From: Mycobacterium noviomagense
GTDB taxonomy: Bacteria; Actinomycetota; Actinomycetes; Mycobacteriales; Mycobacteriaceae
Length of the DNA: 64,000 nt
Direction of reading: 5' to 3'
Assembly: GCF_010731635.1 (NCBI RefSeq)
Contig: NZ_AP022583.1
Coordinates: 682,001 to 746,000 of the forward strand
Positions 17,007 to 25,910 of the stretch are shown here, piece by piece (within the stretch, counting starts at the first letter, position 1; each line of letters begins with the position of its first letter). Under the pieces are notes generated by a model. It made no database searches. It worked only from the letters and a program-made list of their open reading frames with translations, and was not told the origin of the DNA. Position numbers and translations under genes: made by a program.

Positions 17007-17235
17007 AAAAGAGCGCGGTGATGCTACGCCTATTAGTGAACTCGGGTACGAAGAATGCCGCGATCAACTGGTCGAAGTGGTCCGGCTCTTGGAGCAAGGC
17101 GGACTGGACCTAGATGCATCGCTAGCCCTGTGGGAAAGAGGCGAACAGCTGGCTAAACGCTGTGAAGAGCACTTAGCTGGCGCACGTAAGCGAATCGAGG
17201 ACGTGCTGGGCGCGAACGACGTCGGGGAAACCTGA
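16996..17235 (+). CDS. xseB: Exodeoxyribonuclease VII small subunit
   Basis: A 79-residue helical protein with the XseB signature: [22 protein letters not shown], then [22 protein letters not shown], then [10 protein letters not shown]. Several copies coat the coiled coil of XseA and are needed for stable ExoVII. The ATG at 16996 lies inside the xseA end; the frame is open further upstream, but that part has no similarity to the family. It is the last gene of the Rv1109c-like/xseA/xseB operon and is followed by the KstR-box promoter of the steroid dehydrogenase gene. Confidence 0.93.
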   Translation: MGGEKERGDATPISELGYEECRDQLVEVVRLLEQGGLDLDASLALWERGEQLAKRCEEHLAGARKRIEDVLGANDVGET

Positions 17236-17265
17236 GGGCGCAAATACTTTAGCCATTAGTACTCG

Positions 17266-17286
17266 AAACTGGAACACGTTTCAGTT
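17266..17286 (+). promoter_or_regulatory. KstR-type operator upstream of the 3beta-HSD gene
   Basis: Positions 17270-17283 match the published KstR core TnnAACnnGTTnnA exactly (TGGAACACGTTTCA). The surrounding 20-bp palindrome has one mismatch (AACTG left arm, CAGTT right arm). It ends just before the ATG at 17287. KstR is the TetR repressor of cholesterol catabolism and is released by a 3-oxo-cholestenoyl-CoA ligand, so this gene should be induced on cholesterol. Confidence 0.8.
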
Positions 17287-18411
17287 ATGCTCGGCCGCAT
17301 GAGTGATCCTTCGTTGACCACTGAACTGGGCCGTGTGCTGGTCACAGGCGGCTCCGGCTTCGTCGGCGCCCACCTCGTGTCCACGCTTCTCGACCGCGGA
17401 TGCCACGTGCGATCCTTCGACCGGGCGCCGTCACCGCTACCGGAGCATCCGCAGCTGGAGGTGCTGCAAGGCGATATCTGCGATCCCGGCATCGTCGCGG
17501 CCGCAGTCGATGGCATCGACACGGTGTTTCACACCGCGGCGATCATCGAGCTGCTCGGTGGCGCGTCGGCGACCGACGAATACCGGCAACGCAGCTTTGC
17601 GGTCAACGTCGGCGGCACCGAGAACCTGGTGCGCGCCGCCCAGGTCGCCGGGGTGAAACGGTTCGTCTACACCTCGTCCAACAGCGTGGTGATGAGCGGC
17701 AAGCGCATCGCCGGCGGCGACGAAACACTGCCCTACACTGACCGGTTCAACGATCTCTACACCGAGACCAAGGTGGTCGCCGAGCGGTTTGTGTTGTCGC
17801 AGAACGGTGTTGGCGGCATGCTGACCTGCGCCATCCGCCCGAGCGGTATCTGGGGCCGCGGCGACCAGACCATGTTCCGCAAGATATTCGAGAGCATGGT
17901 CGCCGGGCACGTGAAAGTGCTGATCGGACGCAAGACCGCCAAGCTCGATAACTCCTACATTCACAACCTGATTCACGGGTTTATCCTGGCCGCCCAGCAT
18001 CTGGTTCCAGATGGCACCGCGCCCGGTCAGGCCTATTTCATCAACGATGGCGAGCCGATCAACATGTTCGAGTTCGCACGACCCGTCATCAAAGCTTGTG
18101 GGCAACGCTGGCCGCGGCTACGGATCTCCGGTGCCGTGGTCCGCTCGGTGATGTCGACGTGGCAGCGGCTGCACTTCCGGTTCGGGCTGCCCCGGCCTCC
18201 ACTCGAACCCCTTGCGGTGGAACGGCTTTACCTGGACAACTACTTTTCGATCGCCAAGGCAGAGCGCGACTTGGGTTACCGGCCGCTGTTCACCACCGAG
18301 CAGGCGATGAAGGAATGCCTGCCCTACTACGTCGAGCTTTTCGAAACCGTAAAAGCCACCGCCAAGCATCACGCGGCGTCGGCGGTGACGGTGCCAGCCC
18401 ACGCATCTTAG
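17287..18411 (+). CDS. hsd: 3beta-hydroxysteroid dehydrogenase / cholesterol dehydrogenase
   Basis: A 374-residue extended-SDR enzyme that oxidises the 3beta-hydroxyl of cholesterol and isomerises the double bond to give cholest-4-en-3-one. It has the NAD-binding motif VTGGSGFVGAHL, the catalytic Ser region YTSSNSVV, and the Tyr-Lys pair in NDLYTETKVVAE. It matches Rv1106c closely in length and motifs. The ATG at 17287 gives MLGRMSDPS; the second ATG at 17299 is also possible. A KstR-type box directly in front of it places the gene in the cholesterol regulon. Confidence 0.95.
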   Translation: MLGRMSDPSLTTELGRVLVTGGSGFVGAHLVSTLLDRGCHVRSFDRAPSPLPEHPQLEVLQGDICDPGIVAAAVDGIDTVFHTAAIIELLGGASATDEYRQRSFAVNVGGTENLVRAAQVAGVKRFVYTSSNSVVMSGKRIAGGDETLPYTDRFNDLYTETKVVAERFVLSQNGVGGMLTCAIRPSGIWGRGDQTMFRKIFESMVAGHVKVLIGRKTAKLDNSYIHNLIHGFILAAQHLVPDGTAPGQAYFINDGEPINMFEFARPVIKACGQRWPRLRISGAVVRSVMSTWQRLHFRFGLPRPPLEPLAVERLYLDNYFSIAKAERDLGYRPLFTTEQAMKECLPYYVELFETVKATAKHHAASAVTVPAHAS

Positions 18412-18936
18412 TCAGGGCAGTCTCGCCAGCGCACGGATCTCGCCTGTCGCGCTGTTGACCAACGCGGCGCGGTCCAGCCGGGCCCGCAGCGGTAACACGT
18501 CCAAAACAGCGCCCACGACCACGGGCAACTGCGCCAGCATCGCGCGCGGTGCAAGCGAACAGTGCGGCAGCCAAATTCCGGGCACGTAGTGCTTGTGCAG
18601 TTCGGCACCGGTGGCGGTGACGGCCTCGACAACCCGTGCCTGCCGGGCGACGAAATCGGCGCTCACCCCGGCGACCAGCCACGTGCGGCCGCGTCGGAAC
18701 AGCCCTACGCCGTCGAAGCTGAGCTCCACCGGCGAGCCGTCGCCGAGGCCTTCCAGGGCGGCGGTGACCGCCGTCTGGTCCCATCTGCGCAACACCGCAT
18801 ATGAGACGTGTGGCACGTGCCGGCCGTGGGTATGGGAGCGCAGGCTCGGGACGCCCTGCTGCTCGATGCGGTCCCACAGCGCACGGACCGCCCGCTCGGA
18901 ATGTCGGTCGAACAGCAGGCAGACGGCCAGGGCCAC
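18412..18936 (-). CDS. 2H phosphoesterase / 2'-5' RNA ligase-like protein
   Basis: A 174-residue protein with two His-x-Ser motifs about 75 residues apart: HVPHVSYAVL in the N-terminal half and WLPHCSLAPR in the C-terminal half. That pair defines the 2H phosphoesterase fold, whose members cleave or join 2',5'- or cyclic phosphodiesters in RNA or nucleotides. The start is a GTG 3 bases after the stop of the DUF1876 gene, so the two are cotranscribed. The actual substrate (tRNA ends, cyclic nucleotides, ADP-ribose phosphates) is unknown. Confidence 0.7.
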   Translation of the reverse strand: MALAVCLLFDRHSERAVRALWDRIEQQGVPSLRSHTHGRHVPHVSYAVLRRWDQTAVTAALEGLGDGSPVELSFDGVGLFRRGRTWLVAGVSADFVARQARVVEAVTATGAELHKHYVPGIWLPHCSLAPRAMLAQLPVVVGAVLDVLPLRARLDRAALVNSATGEIRALARLP

Positions 18937-18939
18937 GGA

Positions 18940-19218
18940 TCAGCGATAGAGGTGCACGGGCTGGTGCGTGACCTGCTCGATCCGCCGTGACGCGCTCTGC
19001 AAGAGCTCTGTGCCCAACGCGATCAACCCTCGGGCGGCGGCGATCTGTTCGCCGATCATGGGCTGGCTCGCATCGTTCGGATGACGGTACGCGTCGCCCA
19101 GGGTGGTCATGGTTTCGCCGTCAGCGAGTTGGGCACGCACCGTCGCATGGGTGTGCGTGTCGTCCTCGTCGAACTCGATGTCGACATGCCAGTTGCTGTT
19201 CAAATCACGGTCGTACAT
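18940..19218 (-). CDS. DUF1876 family protein (Rv1738/Rv2632c-like)
   Basis: A 92-residue protein of the DUF1876 family. Signatures are NWHVDIEFDEDDTHTHATVRAQL, then IGEQIAAARGLIALGTELL, and the C-terminal IEQVTHQPVHLY. Rv1738 of this family is a dormancy (DosR) protein whose fold resembles ribosome hibernation factors. The ATG at 19218 has TCACCTT, i.e. AAGGTGA, 5 bases upstream; an in-frame start at 19242 lacks one. I see no clear DosR box in the gap. It is paired with a 2H phosphoesterase, an association that hints at RNA-related stress physiology. Confidence 0.8.
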   Translation of the reverse strand: MYDRDLNSNWHVDIEFDEDDTHTHATVRAQLADGETMTTLGDAYRHPNDASQPMIGEQIAAARGLIALGTELLQSASRRIEQVTHQPVHLYR

Positions 19219-19339
19219 AGCAATCACCTTCTCTATTGCCAAGCTAACCGCGAAACGGCGTTCGGCGACAGGTTTTTCGCCTACCGTGCGCGCACCGTAC
19301 TATCGCTACCCGGCGACCCCGACCCGACAGGAGCCCGAC

Positions 19340-20098
19340 ATGACCAACCGCAACGCTGTCGTCGTGGGAGGAGCGTCCGGAATCGGCCGAGCGGTCGCGC
19401 ATGCGCTGGCCGCCGACAAGTACCGCGTCACCGTCGCCGACCGCAACACCAAGGGCGCCGAGCGGGTCCGGCTGGAGCTGGGCGATCCGCATCTGGCGGC
19501 GACCGTCGAGGTCACCGACGAAGCGTCGGTTCAAGAGTTGTTCGCGCAGCCGGCGCCGCTCGACGTCGTCGTCAACACCGCCGGTTTCAGCGGCCTCGGG
19601 CTGATCGCCGAGCTGGCGGTCGCGGAGTTTCGCGCGGTCGTCGACGTCTGCCTCACCGGCGCTTTCCTGGTGATCAAACACGCCGCACCGGCGCTGCGCG
19701 ACGGCGGCGCGCTGGTGTCGCTGAGTTCGCTGAACGGCCGCCAGCCCGCCGCCGCGATGAGCGCCTACTGCGCGGCCAAGGCAGGCCTGACGATGCTCAC
19801 CCAGGTCGCCGCGCTGGAATTGGCTCCGCGCGGCATTCGGGTCAACGCGGTGGCGCCCGGGTTCGTGCACACGCCGCTGACCGAACCGGCCGCGCAGATT
19901 CCCGGCGTGCTGGACGACTACCTGCAGAACACTCCGCTAGGCCGCGCCGGCACCCCCGAGGAAGTCGCCGAGGCGGTGGTGTTCATGTGCAAGGCGTCCT
20001 GGCTGACCGGCGAAGTGCTCGACCTCAACGGTGGTGCGCACCTCAAACGCTATCCCGACGTCTATGGGCATGTGATGAAACTGGCAGAGCAGCAATGA
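19340..20098 (+). CDS. Short-chain dehydrogenase/reductase
   Basis: A 252-residue classical SDR. The cofactor motif is VVGGASGIGRAV, followed by VVNTAGFSGLG, the catalytic Ser in LVSLSSLNGR, Tyr-x3-Lys in SAYCAAKAGL, and the C-terminal WLTGEVLDLNGG. The basic residue after strand 2 (VADRNTKG) suggests NADP or NAD use that cannot be settled here. AGGAG lies 6 bases before the ATG. Its stop overlaps the start of the next SDR gene (ATGA). The pair probably acts on successive alcohol or ketone steps of one pathway, perhaps lipid or steroid, but the substrate is unknown. Confidence 0.88.
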   Translation: MTNRNAVVVGGASGIGRAVAHALAADKYRVTVADRNTKGAERVRLELGDPHLAATVEVTDEASVQELFAQPAPLDVVVNTAGFSGLGLIAELAVAEFRAVVDVCLTGAFLVIKHAAPALRDGGALVSLSSLNGRQPAAAMSAYCAAKAGLTMLTQVAALELAPRGIRVNAVAPGFVHTPLTEPAAQIPGVLDDYLQNTPLGRAGTPEEVAEAVVFMCKASWLTGEVLDLNGGAHLKRYPDVYGHVMKLAEQQ

Positions 20099-20928
20099 TT
20101 TTCACCGGCAAGCAGGCGATCGTCACCGGCGCGGGCTCGGGTATCGGCGCCGCACTGTGCCGAGCACTGGTGGCCGCGGGCGCCGACGTCGTGTGCACCG
20201 ACATCGACGGCGAGGCCGCCGCCCTCACCGCTGAAAGCCTCACGGGCCCCGGCACCGCTCGTTCCGCCAAGGTCGACGTCACCGATGCGGCCGCGGTGCA
20301 GGGCGTCGTCGACGACGTGGTGGCCCGCGCCGGCCGGCTCGATTTGATGTTCAACAACGCCGGCATCGCGTGGGGCGGCGACACGGAGCTGCTGACGCTT
20401 GAGCAGTGGAACGCGATCATCGACGTCAACATCCGTGGCGTGGTGCATGGTGTGGCCGCCGCCTATCCGGTGATGCTGCGCCAGGGGCATGGCCACCTCG
20501 TCAACACCGCGTCGATGGCCGGGCTGACCGCGGCCGGACAGATCACCAGCTACGTGATGACCAAGCACGCCGTTGTGGGGCTCTCGCTGGCGTTGCGCTC
20601 GGAGGCCGTCTCGCGCGGGGTGGGTGTGCTGGCCATCTGCCCTGCTGCCGTGGAGACGCCGATCCTGGACAAGGGCGCGGTGGGCGGGTTCGTCGGCCGC
20701 GACTACTACCTGCGCGGCCAGGGCATGAAGGCCGCCTACGACCCTGACCGGCTGGCCTGCGACACGTTGCGGGCGATCCAACGCAACAAGGCGCTGCTGG
20801 TGGTTCCCAAACGCGCTTATGCGTCATGGCTATTCGCGAGGCTGGCACCCGGTCTGCTGCAACGGATGTCGGTCGGGTTCGTCGAGCGCCAACGCGCCCG
20901 GCAGGCTGCTAGGTCAAGCGCTGGGTGA
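20095..20928 (+). CDS. Short-chain dehydrogenase/reductase
   Basis: A 277-residue classical SDR with AIVTGAGSGIGAAL, the Asp-containing CTDIDGE that suggests NAD(H), LMFNNAGIAWGG, catalytic Ser in NTASMAG and Tyr-x3-Lys in TSYVMTKHAVV. The C-terminal about 50 residues extend past the usual SDR end, with a basic, partly hydrophobic tail (ASWLFARLAPGLLQRMSVGF) that may contact membrane. It is translationally coupled to the preceding SDR. The last 20 bp overlap the end of the convergent dienelactone-hydrolase-like gene. The substrate is unknown. Confidence 0.87.
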   Translation: MIFTGKQAIVTGAGSGIGAALCRALVAAGADVVCTDIDGEAAALTAESLTGPGTARSAKVDVTDAAAVQGVVDDVVARAGRLDLMFNNAGIAWGGDTELLTLEQWNAIIDVNIRGVVHGVAAAYPVMLRQGHGHLVNTASMAGLTAAGQITSYVMTKHAVVGLSLALRSEAVSRGVGVLAICPAAVETPILDKGAVGGFVGRDYYLRGQGMKAAYDPDRLACDTLRAIQRNKALLVVPKRAYASWLFARLAPGLLQRMSVGFVERQRARQAARSSAG

Positions 20929-21706
20929 GGAACTCGACGACCCGCTTGCGGGCTTCGTAAGCCGGGTGGCCGTCGACTTCCCGGACCTCGTCGGTCAGCA
21001 CCGAATGCGCCATCCGGGAGAAGCCGTGCTCATTGCCCGGGCCCGAGTCGATTTCGATCACCTCGAACGCGTCGCCGAGCTTGTCCTTGAGTGTTTGGAA
21101 CCGTTCGCGCGGAGACAGCTTGTCCTCGCTGAACCGTAATCCCATGGCGCACAATCCGTCGTTTTCAGCGCGCTCGGCTACGACGCCCAGTTCGTGTTCG
21201 CTCACCCCGGGGTCGCGCCGCTGGGCGGCAGCGATCGGGACCGGCAGCGACGGCTGGCTGATCACCGGCGCCAGCACGCTGTCGTCGACCGCGGCGGCCA
21301 GCGCGAAGCCGCCGGTGAAGCACTGGCCGATGACGCCGACGCCCTTGCCCGGCGTGGCCGCGTTGAGTTCGCGGGCCAGCGCCCGCAGGAATACCGTCAC
21401 CGGCCGCTGCTTGTTGGTGGCGAACGCCGCGAATTCCCTTGCCACGCAGGCGCGGGCCATCGTCGGCAGCACATAGCCGGGCGACAGCGGCCGCCCCGGC
21501 GTGCCGAACAACGACGGGATCGCCACGCTGAAGTTGTTGTCCACCAGGTGGTTTCCCAATGCCAGGACACCGGGGTGGATGCCGGGGATCTCGGGAATCA
21601 GCACCACACCAGGGCCCTCGCCCTTGCGGTAAACGTCGTGGGTGTAGCCGCCACCGGTGAAGGGGGCGGCCGACCACCCGGAGAGGTCGGCTTCGGGTGC
21701 GGTCAT
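20909..21706 (-). CDS. Dienelactone hydrolase family protein
   Basis: A 265-residue alpha/beta hydrolase with a Cys nucleophile in GVGVIGQCFTGGFA, as in dienelactone hydrolases. It has an acid region near LRFSEDKLSPRERF and a His in GNEHGFSRMAH. These enzymes open lactones or hydrolyse esters; no aromatic-ring pathway is visible here, so the natural substrate is unclear. It replaces the esterase genes that I recall between the 3beta-HSD and glpX loci in M. tuberculosis. It is separated from the following DUF4245 gene by 14 bp, so cotranscription is possible. Confidence 0.8.
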   Translation of the reverse strand: MTAPEADLSGWSAAPFTGGGYTHDVYRKGEGPGVVLIPEIPGIHPGVLALGNHLVDNNFSVAIPSLFGTPGRPLSPGYVLPTMARACVAREFAAFATNKQRPVTVFLRALARELNAATPGKGVGVIGQCFTGGFALAAAVDDSVLAPVISQPSLPVPIAAAQRRDPGVSEHELGVVAERAENDGLCAMGLRFSEDKLSPRERFQTLKDKLGDAFEVIEIDSGPGNEHGFSRMAHSVLTDEVREVDGHPAYEARKRVVEFLTQRLT

Positions 21707-21719
21707 CGACGGGTCCCTT

Positions 21720-22355
21720 TTATCGGCTTGCCGGCAGCGGCGGTTGGGATTGGGTGGCCGCCGCTAGCGTACGGAATTGGTCGGTGCTTCCGGCGCCGGT
21801 TATCGCGATCTGGGTGCCGGCCGCGCCGCCCAACCGCGTGGTCCACACCGGCTCCGAGCTGTCACCCTGGTAGACGATCCAGCGGGTGCCGTCGACCTCG
21901 ACCGTGCCGGTGGGGTACATCGACGAGTGGATGGAGCGGACCAGCTTGTCCTCGTCGGCGTTGCTCTGGGTCAGCGCAAGGTACATCCCGGTCGGGCTGA
22001 TGTATCCGACGGTCGAGGTGGCCGCGTTGAGCCGCTGACCGTTGGTGGAGTCGGTTCGCCCGTTCTCGATTCCGCCGCGGCTGCCGGAGTTGGACTGCCA
22101 GCCCTGCGGCAACCGCGGCAGCCGGATGGGGAAACCGAGTGTCTGGGCGTCGGCCCGAAGCGCGCTGGCCGCGTCGTAGGACGGGACGGGGCCGGTGTTC
22201 GTGCCGCTGGGGGCAAACGAACACATCCCGACCAAGCCCGCCAACAGGATGCACGCCACCGCCAACGGGGCGATCGACCAGAACATGTCGCGCCCATCCT
22301 GCAGCAGCCGTGGCTTGGCCGGCTTGGGCGCCGGAGCAGGCTGCTGCGTAGTCAC
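21720..22355 (-). CDS. DUF4245 membrane-anchored protein (Rv1100-like)
   Basis: A 211-residue protein with a Pro/Lys-rich cytosolic N-terminus, one membrane helix ([24 protein letters not shown], about residues 24-47) and an extracytoplasmic domain with two lobes characteristic of DUF4245 ([22 protein letters not shown], later [14 protein letters not shown]). I chose the GTG at 22355; the frame runs far upstream but only as the reverse of glpX. It is divergent from glpX with 54 bp between starts, the same arrangement I recall for Rv1100/Rv1099c. Function is unknown. Confidence 0.78.
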   Translation of the reverse strand: MTTQQPAPAPKPAKPRLLQDGRDMFWSIAPLAVACILLAGLVGMCSFAPSGTNTGPVPSYDAASALRADAQTLGFPIRLPRLPQGWQSNSGSRGGIENGRTDSTNGQRLNAATSTVGYISPTGMYLALTQSNADEDKLVRSIHSSMYPTGTVEVDGTRWIVYQGDSSEPVWTTRLGGAAGTQIAITGAGSTDQFRTLAAATQSQPPLPASR

Positions 22356-22409
22356 GAATCCAGTATCCCAGCTCCCGACGGCCGACCTGCTTCTGGGAGA
22401 ATCGGACCC

Positions 22410-23552
22410 ATGAGCGATCGCGCCGCTACCTCCTCGCCGGAACCCGGCTCGTCGTCGCGAACTCGCGCTGATGACGCCGCTACCTCCTCGCCGGAACCCG
22501 GCTCGTCGTCGCGAACGGTGAGCGGACAGCCTTCCCGTCGTGAAGCACCCGACCGCAACCTGGCCTTGGAACTGGTGCGGGTGACCGAAGCCGGCGCCAT
22601 GGCCGCCGGCCGCTGGGTAGGTCGCGGTGACAAGGAAGGCGGCGACGGCGCGGCCGTCGACGCGATGCGTGAACTGGTGAACTCGGTGTCGATGCGCGGC
22701 GTGGTGGTCATCGGCGAGGGCGAGAAGGACCACGCGCCGATGCTCTACAACGGCGAAGAGGTCGGCAACGGCGACGGCCCGGAGTGCGACTTCGCCGTCG
22801 ACCCGATCGACGGCACCACGTTGATGAGCAAGGGCATGCCCAACGCCATCTCGGTGCTGGCGGTGGCCGAGCGCGGCGCGATGTTCGACCCGTCGGCGGT
22901 GTATTACATGAACAAGATCGCTGTGGGGCCCGAGGCTGCGCACGTTCTCGACATCACCGCGCCGATCGCCGACAACATCCGCGCGGTCGCGAAGGCCAAG
23001 GACCTGTCGGTGCGCGACATGACGGTGTGCATCCTGGAGCGGCCGCGGCATGATCAGCTGATCCAGGATGTCCGCGCGACCGGGGCGCGCATCCGGTTGA
23101 TCACCGACGGTGACGTGGCCGGCGCGATCTCGGCCTGCCGGCCCGACTCGGGCACCGACATGTTGGCCGGTATCGGCGGAACGCCGGAAGGCATCATCGC
23201 CGCGGCGGCGATCCGCTGCATGGGCGGTGCTATCCAGGCGCAACTCGCTCCCAAGGATGATGCCGAACGCCAGAAGGCCATCGACGCCGGCTACGACCTG
23301 GATGCGGTGTTGACGACCGAAGACTTGGTTGCCGGTGAAAACGTGTTCTTCTGCGCCACCGGCGTCACCGACGGCGATCTGCTCAAGGGTGTGCGCTACT
23401 ACCCCGGCGGCTGCACCACCCAGTCCATCGTGATGCGCTCGAAGTCTGGCACCGTGCGCATGATCGAGGCCTACCACCGACTTTCGAAGCTCAACGAATA
23501 CTCCGCGATTGACTTCACCGGCGACTCCAACGCGCAATATCCGCTGCCGTAA
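22410..23552 (+). CDS. glpX: Class II fructose-1,6-bisphosphatase
   Basis: A 380-residue gluconeogenic enzyme that dephosphorylates fructose-1,6-bisphosphate, needed for growth on lipids. It has the metal and substrate motifs [12 protein letters not shown] and [17 protein letters not shown], later [15 protein letters not shown]. tuberculosis GlpX is about 362 residues. The extra length is an N-terminal Ser/Pro-rich extension made by a perfect in-frame 42-bp repeat (22421-22462 and 22475-22516) that yields [14 protein letters not shown] twice. The conserved domain begins after about residue 45. fum follows 16 bp downstream, so the two are probably cotranscribed. Confidence 0.95.
   Translation: MSDRAATSSPEPGSSSRTRADDAATSSPEPGSSSRTVSGQPSRREAPDRNLALELVRVTEAGAMAAGRWVGRGDKEGGDGAAVDAMRELVNSVSMRGVVVIGEGEKDHAPMLYNGEEVGNGDGPECDFAVDPIDGTTLMSKGMPNAISVLAVAERGAMFDPSAVYYMNKIAVGPEAAHVLDITAPIADNIRAVAKAKDLSVRDMTVCILERPRHDQLIQDVRATGARIRLITDGDVAGAISACRPDSGTDMLAGIGGTPEGIIAAAAIRCMGGAIQAQLAPKDDAERQKAIDAGYDLDAVLTTEDLVAGENVFFCATGVTDGDLLKGVRYYPGGCTTQSIVMRSKSGTVRMIEAYHRLSKLNEYSAIDFTGDSNAQYPLP
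22421..22516 (+). repeat. Perfect 42-bp direct repeat inside glpX
   Basis: Two identical 42-base copies, at 22421-22462 and 22475-22516, are offset by 54 bp, so the reading frame is kept. They encode the disordered N-terminus of GlpX ahead of the catalytic domain, and are the only tandem duplication I see in a housekeeping gene here. Confidence 0.9.
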
Positions 23553-23568
23553 CCCAGGAAGGACCTGC

Positions 23569-24963
23569 ATGGCCGACGAGTACCGCATCGAACACGACAC
23601 CATGGGCGAAGTCCGGGTGCCGGCAAAAGCGTTGTGGCGCGCCCAGACTCAGCGTGCAGTGGAGAACTTTCCGATCTCTGGGCGGGGACTCGAGCGCACT
23701 CAGATCCGCGCCCTCGGTTTGCTCAAGGGCGCGTGCGCGCAGGTGAACAAGGACCTCGGGCTGCTGGCACCGGAGAAAGCCGACGCGATCATTGCTGCCG
23801 CGGCGGAGATTGCCGACGGTCGCCAGGACGACCAGTTCCCCATCGACGTCTTCCAGACCGGGTCGGGCACGAGCTCGAACATGAACACCAACGAGGTGAT
23901 CGCGTCGATCGCTGCCGCCAACGGCGTTACGGTGCATCCCAACGACGACGTCAACATGTCGCAGTCGTCCAACGACACCTTCCCGACCGCAACCCACATC
24001 GCGGCCACCGAAGCTGCTGTCCGCCATCTCATCCCGGCACTGGAAGTGCTGCACGACGCACTGGCGGCCAAGGCCCGCGAGTGGCGCACCGTGGTGAAGT
24101 CGGGACGCACGCATTTGATGGACGCCGTGCCGGTGACGCTCGGCCAGGAGTTCTCCGGCTACGCGCGCCAGATCGAGGCCGGCATCGAACGGGTGAGGGC
24201 CACCCTGCCCCGGCTGGGTGAGCTGGCCATCGGCGGCACCGCTGTGGGCACCGGGCTCAACGCGCCCGACGGGTTCGGCGCCAAAGTTGTCGAAGTGCTC
24301 GTCAAGCAGACCGGATTGACCGAATTGCGCACCGCGACAAACTCTTTCGAGGCCCAAGCCGCCCGCGACGGCCTGGTCGAGGCCTCTGGTGCGCTGCGCA
24401 CCATCGCGGTATCGCTGACCAAAATCGCCAACGACATCCGCTGGATGGGATCCGGGCCGCTGACCGGTTTGGCCGAAATCCAGCTGCCTGATCTGCAGCC
24501 GGGCAGCTCGATCATGCCTGGCAAGGTGAATCCCGTTATCCCGGAAGCGGTTACGCAAGTGGCCGCTCAGGTTATCGGCAACGACGCCGCGATCGCCTGG
24601 GGCGGCGCGAACGGCGCCTTCGAACTGAACGTCTACATCCCGATGATGGCCCGCAACATACTCGAATCGTTCGAGCTGTTGACCAATGTGTCCCGGCTGT
24701 TCGCCGAGCGGTGCATCAGCGGGCTGTCGGCCAACGTCGAGCGGCTGCGGGAACTCGCCGAGTCGTCGCCGTCGATCGTCACGCCGCTCAATTCGGCAAT
24801 CGGCTACGAGGAAGCCGCCGCGGTGGCAAAGGAAGCGCTCAAAGAACGAAAGACCGTCCGGCAGGCTGTGATCGACCGCGGCCTGATCGGCGACAAGCTG
24901 TCGATCGAGGAACTGGACCGCCGCCTGGACGTGTTGGCGATGACCAAGGTGGACGAGGGCTAG
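23569..24963 (+). CDS. fum: Fumarate hydratase, class II
   Basis: A 464-residue tetrameric TCA-cycle enzyme interconverting fumarate and malate. Visible family signatures are [15 protein letters not shown], the H-site region [39 protein letters not shown], and the flexible catalytic loop [12 protein letters not shown] with the active-site Ser. AGGAAGGA lies 6-8 bases before the ATG. It follows glpX in the same order as Rv1099c-Rv1098c, linking gluconeogenesis to the TCA cycle. The glycine- and proline-rich membrane gene that I recall next in M. tuberculosis is absent here. Confidence 0.96.
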   Translation: MADEYRIEHDTMGEVRVPAKALWRAQTQRAVENFPISGRGLERTQIRALGLLKGACAQVNKDLGLLAPEKADAIIAAAAEIADGRQDDQFPIDVFQTGSGTSSNMNTNEVIASIAAANGVTVHPNDDVNMSQSSNDTFPTATHIAATEAAVRHLIPALEVLHDALAAKAREWRTVVKSGRTHLMDAVPVTLGQEFSGYARQIEAGIERVRATLPRLGELAIGGTAVGTGLNAPDGFGAKVVEVLVKQTGLTELRTATNSFEAQAARDGLVEASGALRTIAVSLTKIANDIRWMGSGPLTGLAEIQLPDLQPGSSIMPGKVNPVIPEAVTQVAAQVIGNDAAIAWGGANGAFELNVYIPMMARNILESFELLTNVSRLFAERCISGLSANVERLRELAESSPSIVTPLNSAIGYEEAAAVAKEALKERKTVRQAVIDRGLIGDKLSIEELDRRLDVLAMTKVDEG

Positions 24964-25003
24964 GCTGCTGTGCCGGTGTGACCCACCCTGCCGCGTCGCG
25001 CGG

Positions 25004-25885
25004 CTAGGCGCCGTTGTTGGGCCCACCCGAATTCTGGCCCGGGATGTCGGTGATCGGGAAGTTGGGCATCGGCTTGGGCGACGGCGTGTTGGGCAGTGTC
25101 GGAATCTCGCTGGCCGGGATGTCGTGCAGGTCGTTGGCCGGTGGCCCGTTCTCGCGACCGCCATAACTGCTGCCGGGACTTCGCGGTCCGAGCAATTGGC
25201 TGACTGTCACCGGGTGATAGCCGTTGGCTTTCAACACCGGAATGAATTGGTACACCAGATCGACGGTGCTGGAGTAGGTGTCGTGGAACAACACCACCGA
25301 GCCGGGCTTGATCTGCGTCATGAGCACCTGACGGGTGGCGGCGGTGTTGGAGTCGTTGATCCAGTCGAACGGGATGACGTCCCAGAGGATCTCGGCCTGC
25401 CCAAGCTGACCGGCGGCTTGGCGCACCGCGGCGTTGGACAAGCCTCCCGCGGGCCGGTACAGCGTCGGCGCGTGGCCGGTGGCGGCAGTGATCGCATCTT
25501 TGGCCTTCGCCAATTGCGGCAGGATGTCCGCGGCCGGGATGGTCGTCATGTTGGGGTGTTCCCACGTGTGGTTGCCGATTTCCATCCCGGCGTCCGCGAT
25601 GCGTTTGGCGCCCGCGGGGTTGGCCGCCACCTTGTTGCCGATCAAGAAGAATGTCGCCTTAGCGTTGTTGTCCTTGAGCACCTGCAACAGCCGGTCGGTG
25701 TAGGGCGTCGGCCCGTCGTCGAAAGTCAGCGCCACGCACTTGACCCGCGAACAATCGACATCGTCGGCGTGGGCCCGTTTCACATGACCGGTCAGCGCAC
25801 CGATCACCAGCACCGTCGCGGCAGCAAGCAAACCGAGAACGGTTCGCCAGTATCGCCAGGCCTGGCTGTCGGGTCGTTTCGGCAC
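25004..25885 (-). CDS. Polysaccharide deacetylase (NodB domain), secreted or membrane-anchored
   Basis: A 293-residue protein with an N-terminal membrane or signal helix (VLGLLAAATVLVIGALTG) and a NodB domain at about residues 48-225. Metal and catalytic motifs are ALTFDDGPTPYT (base Asp and metal Asp), IGNHTWEHPNM (metal His pair), LYRPAGG and VVLFHDT. It should de-N-acetylate a cell-wall glycan, probably peptidoglycan, outside the membrane. The C-terminal about 65 residues are Pro/Gly/Asn-rich and disordered. It corresponds to Rv1096 and sits 25 bp after the phoH2 stop, on the same strand. Confidence 0.9.
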   Translation of the reverse strand: MPKRPDSQAWRYWRTVLGLLAAATVLVIGALTGHVKRAHADDVDCSRVKCVALTFDDGPTPYTDRLLQVLKDNNAKATFFLIGNKVAANPAGAKRIADAGMEIGNHTWEHPNMTTIPAADILPQLAKAKDAITAATGHAPTLYRPAGGLSNAAVRQAAGQLGQAEILWDVIPFDWINDSNTAATRQVLMTQIKPGSVVLFHDTYSSTVDLVYQFIPVLKANGYHPVTVSQLLGPRSPGSSYGGRENGPPANDLHDIPASEIPTLPNTPSPKPMPNFPITDIPGQNSGGPNNGA

Positions 25886-25910
25886 GCTGGCAGCCTACCG
25901 AAACGCTCGG

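Noticed and set aside
19219..19339. A DosR box in front of the DUF1876 gene
   Set aside because: No acceptable 20-bp DosR palindrome was found by eye in the divergent gap.
21720..23603. Long minus-strand frame joining the DUF4245 gene with an N-terminal extension through glpX
   Set aside because: The conserved protein starts at the GTG at 22355; the rest is the complement of glpX.
23515..25164. 549-codon open frame on the minus strand across fum
   Set aside because: Antisense to a perfectly conserved fumarase; composition and lack of motifs show it is a GC-rich shadow.
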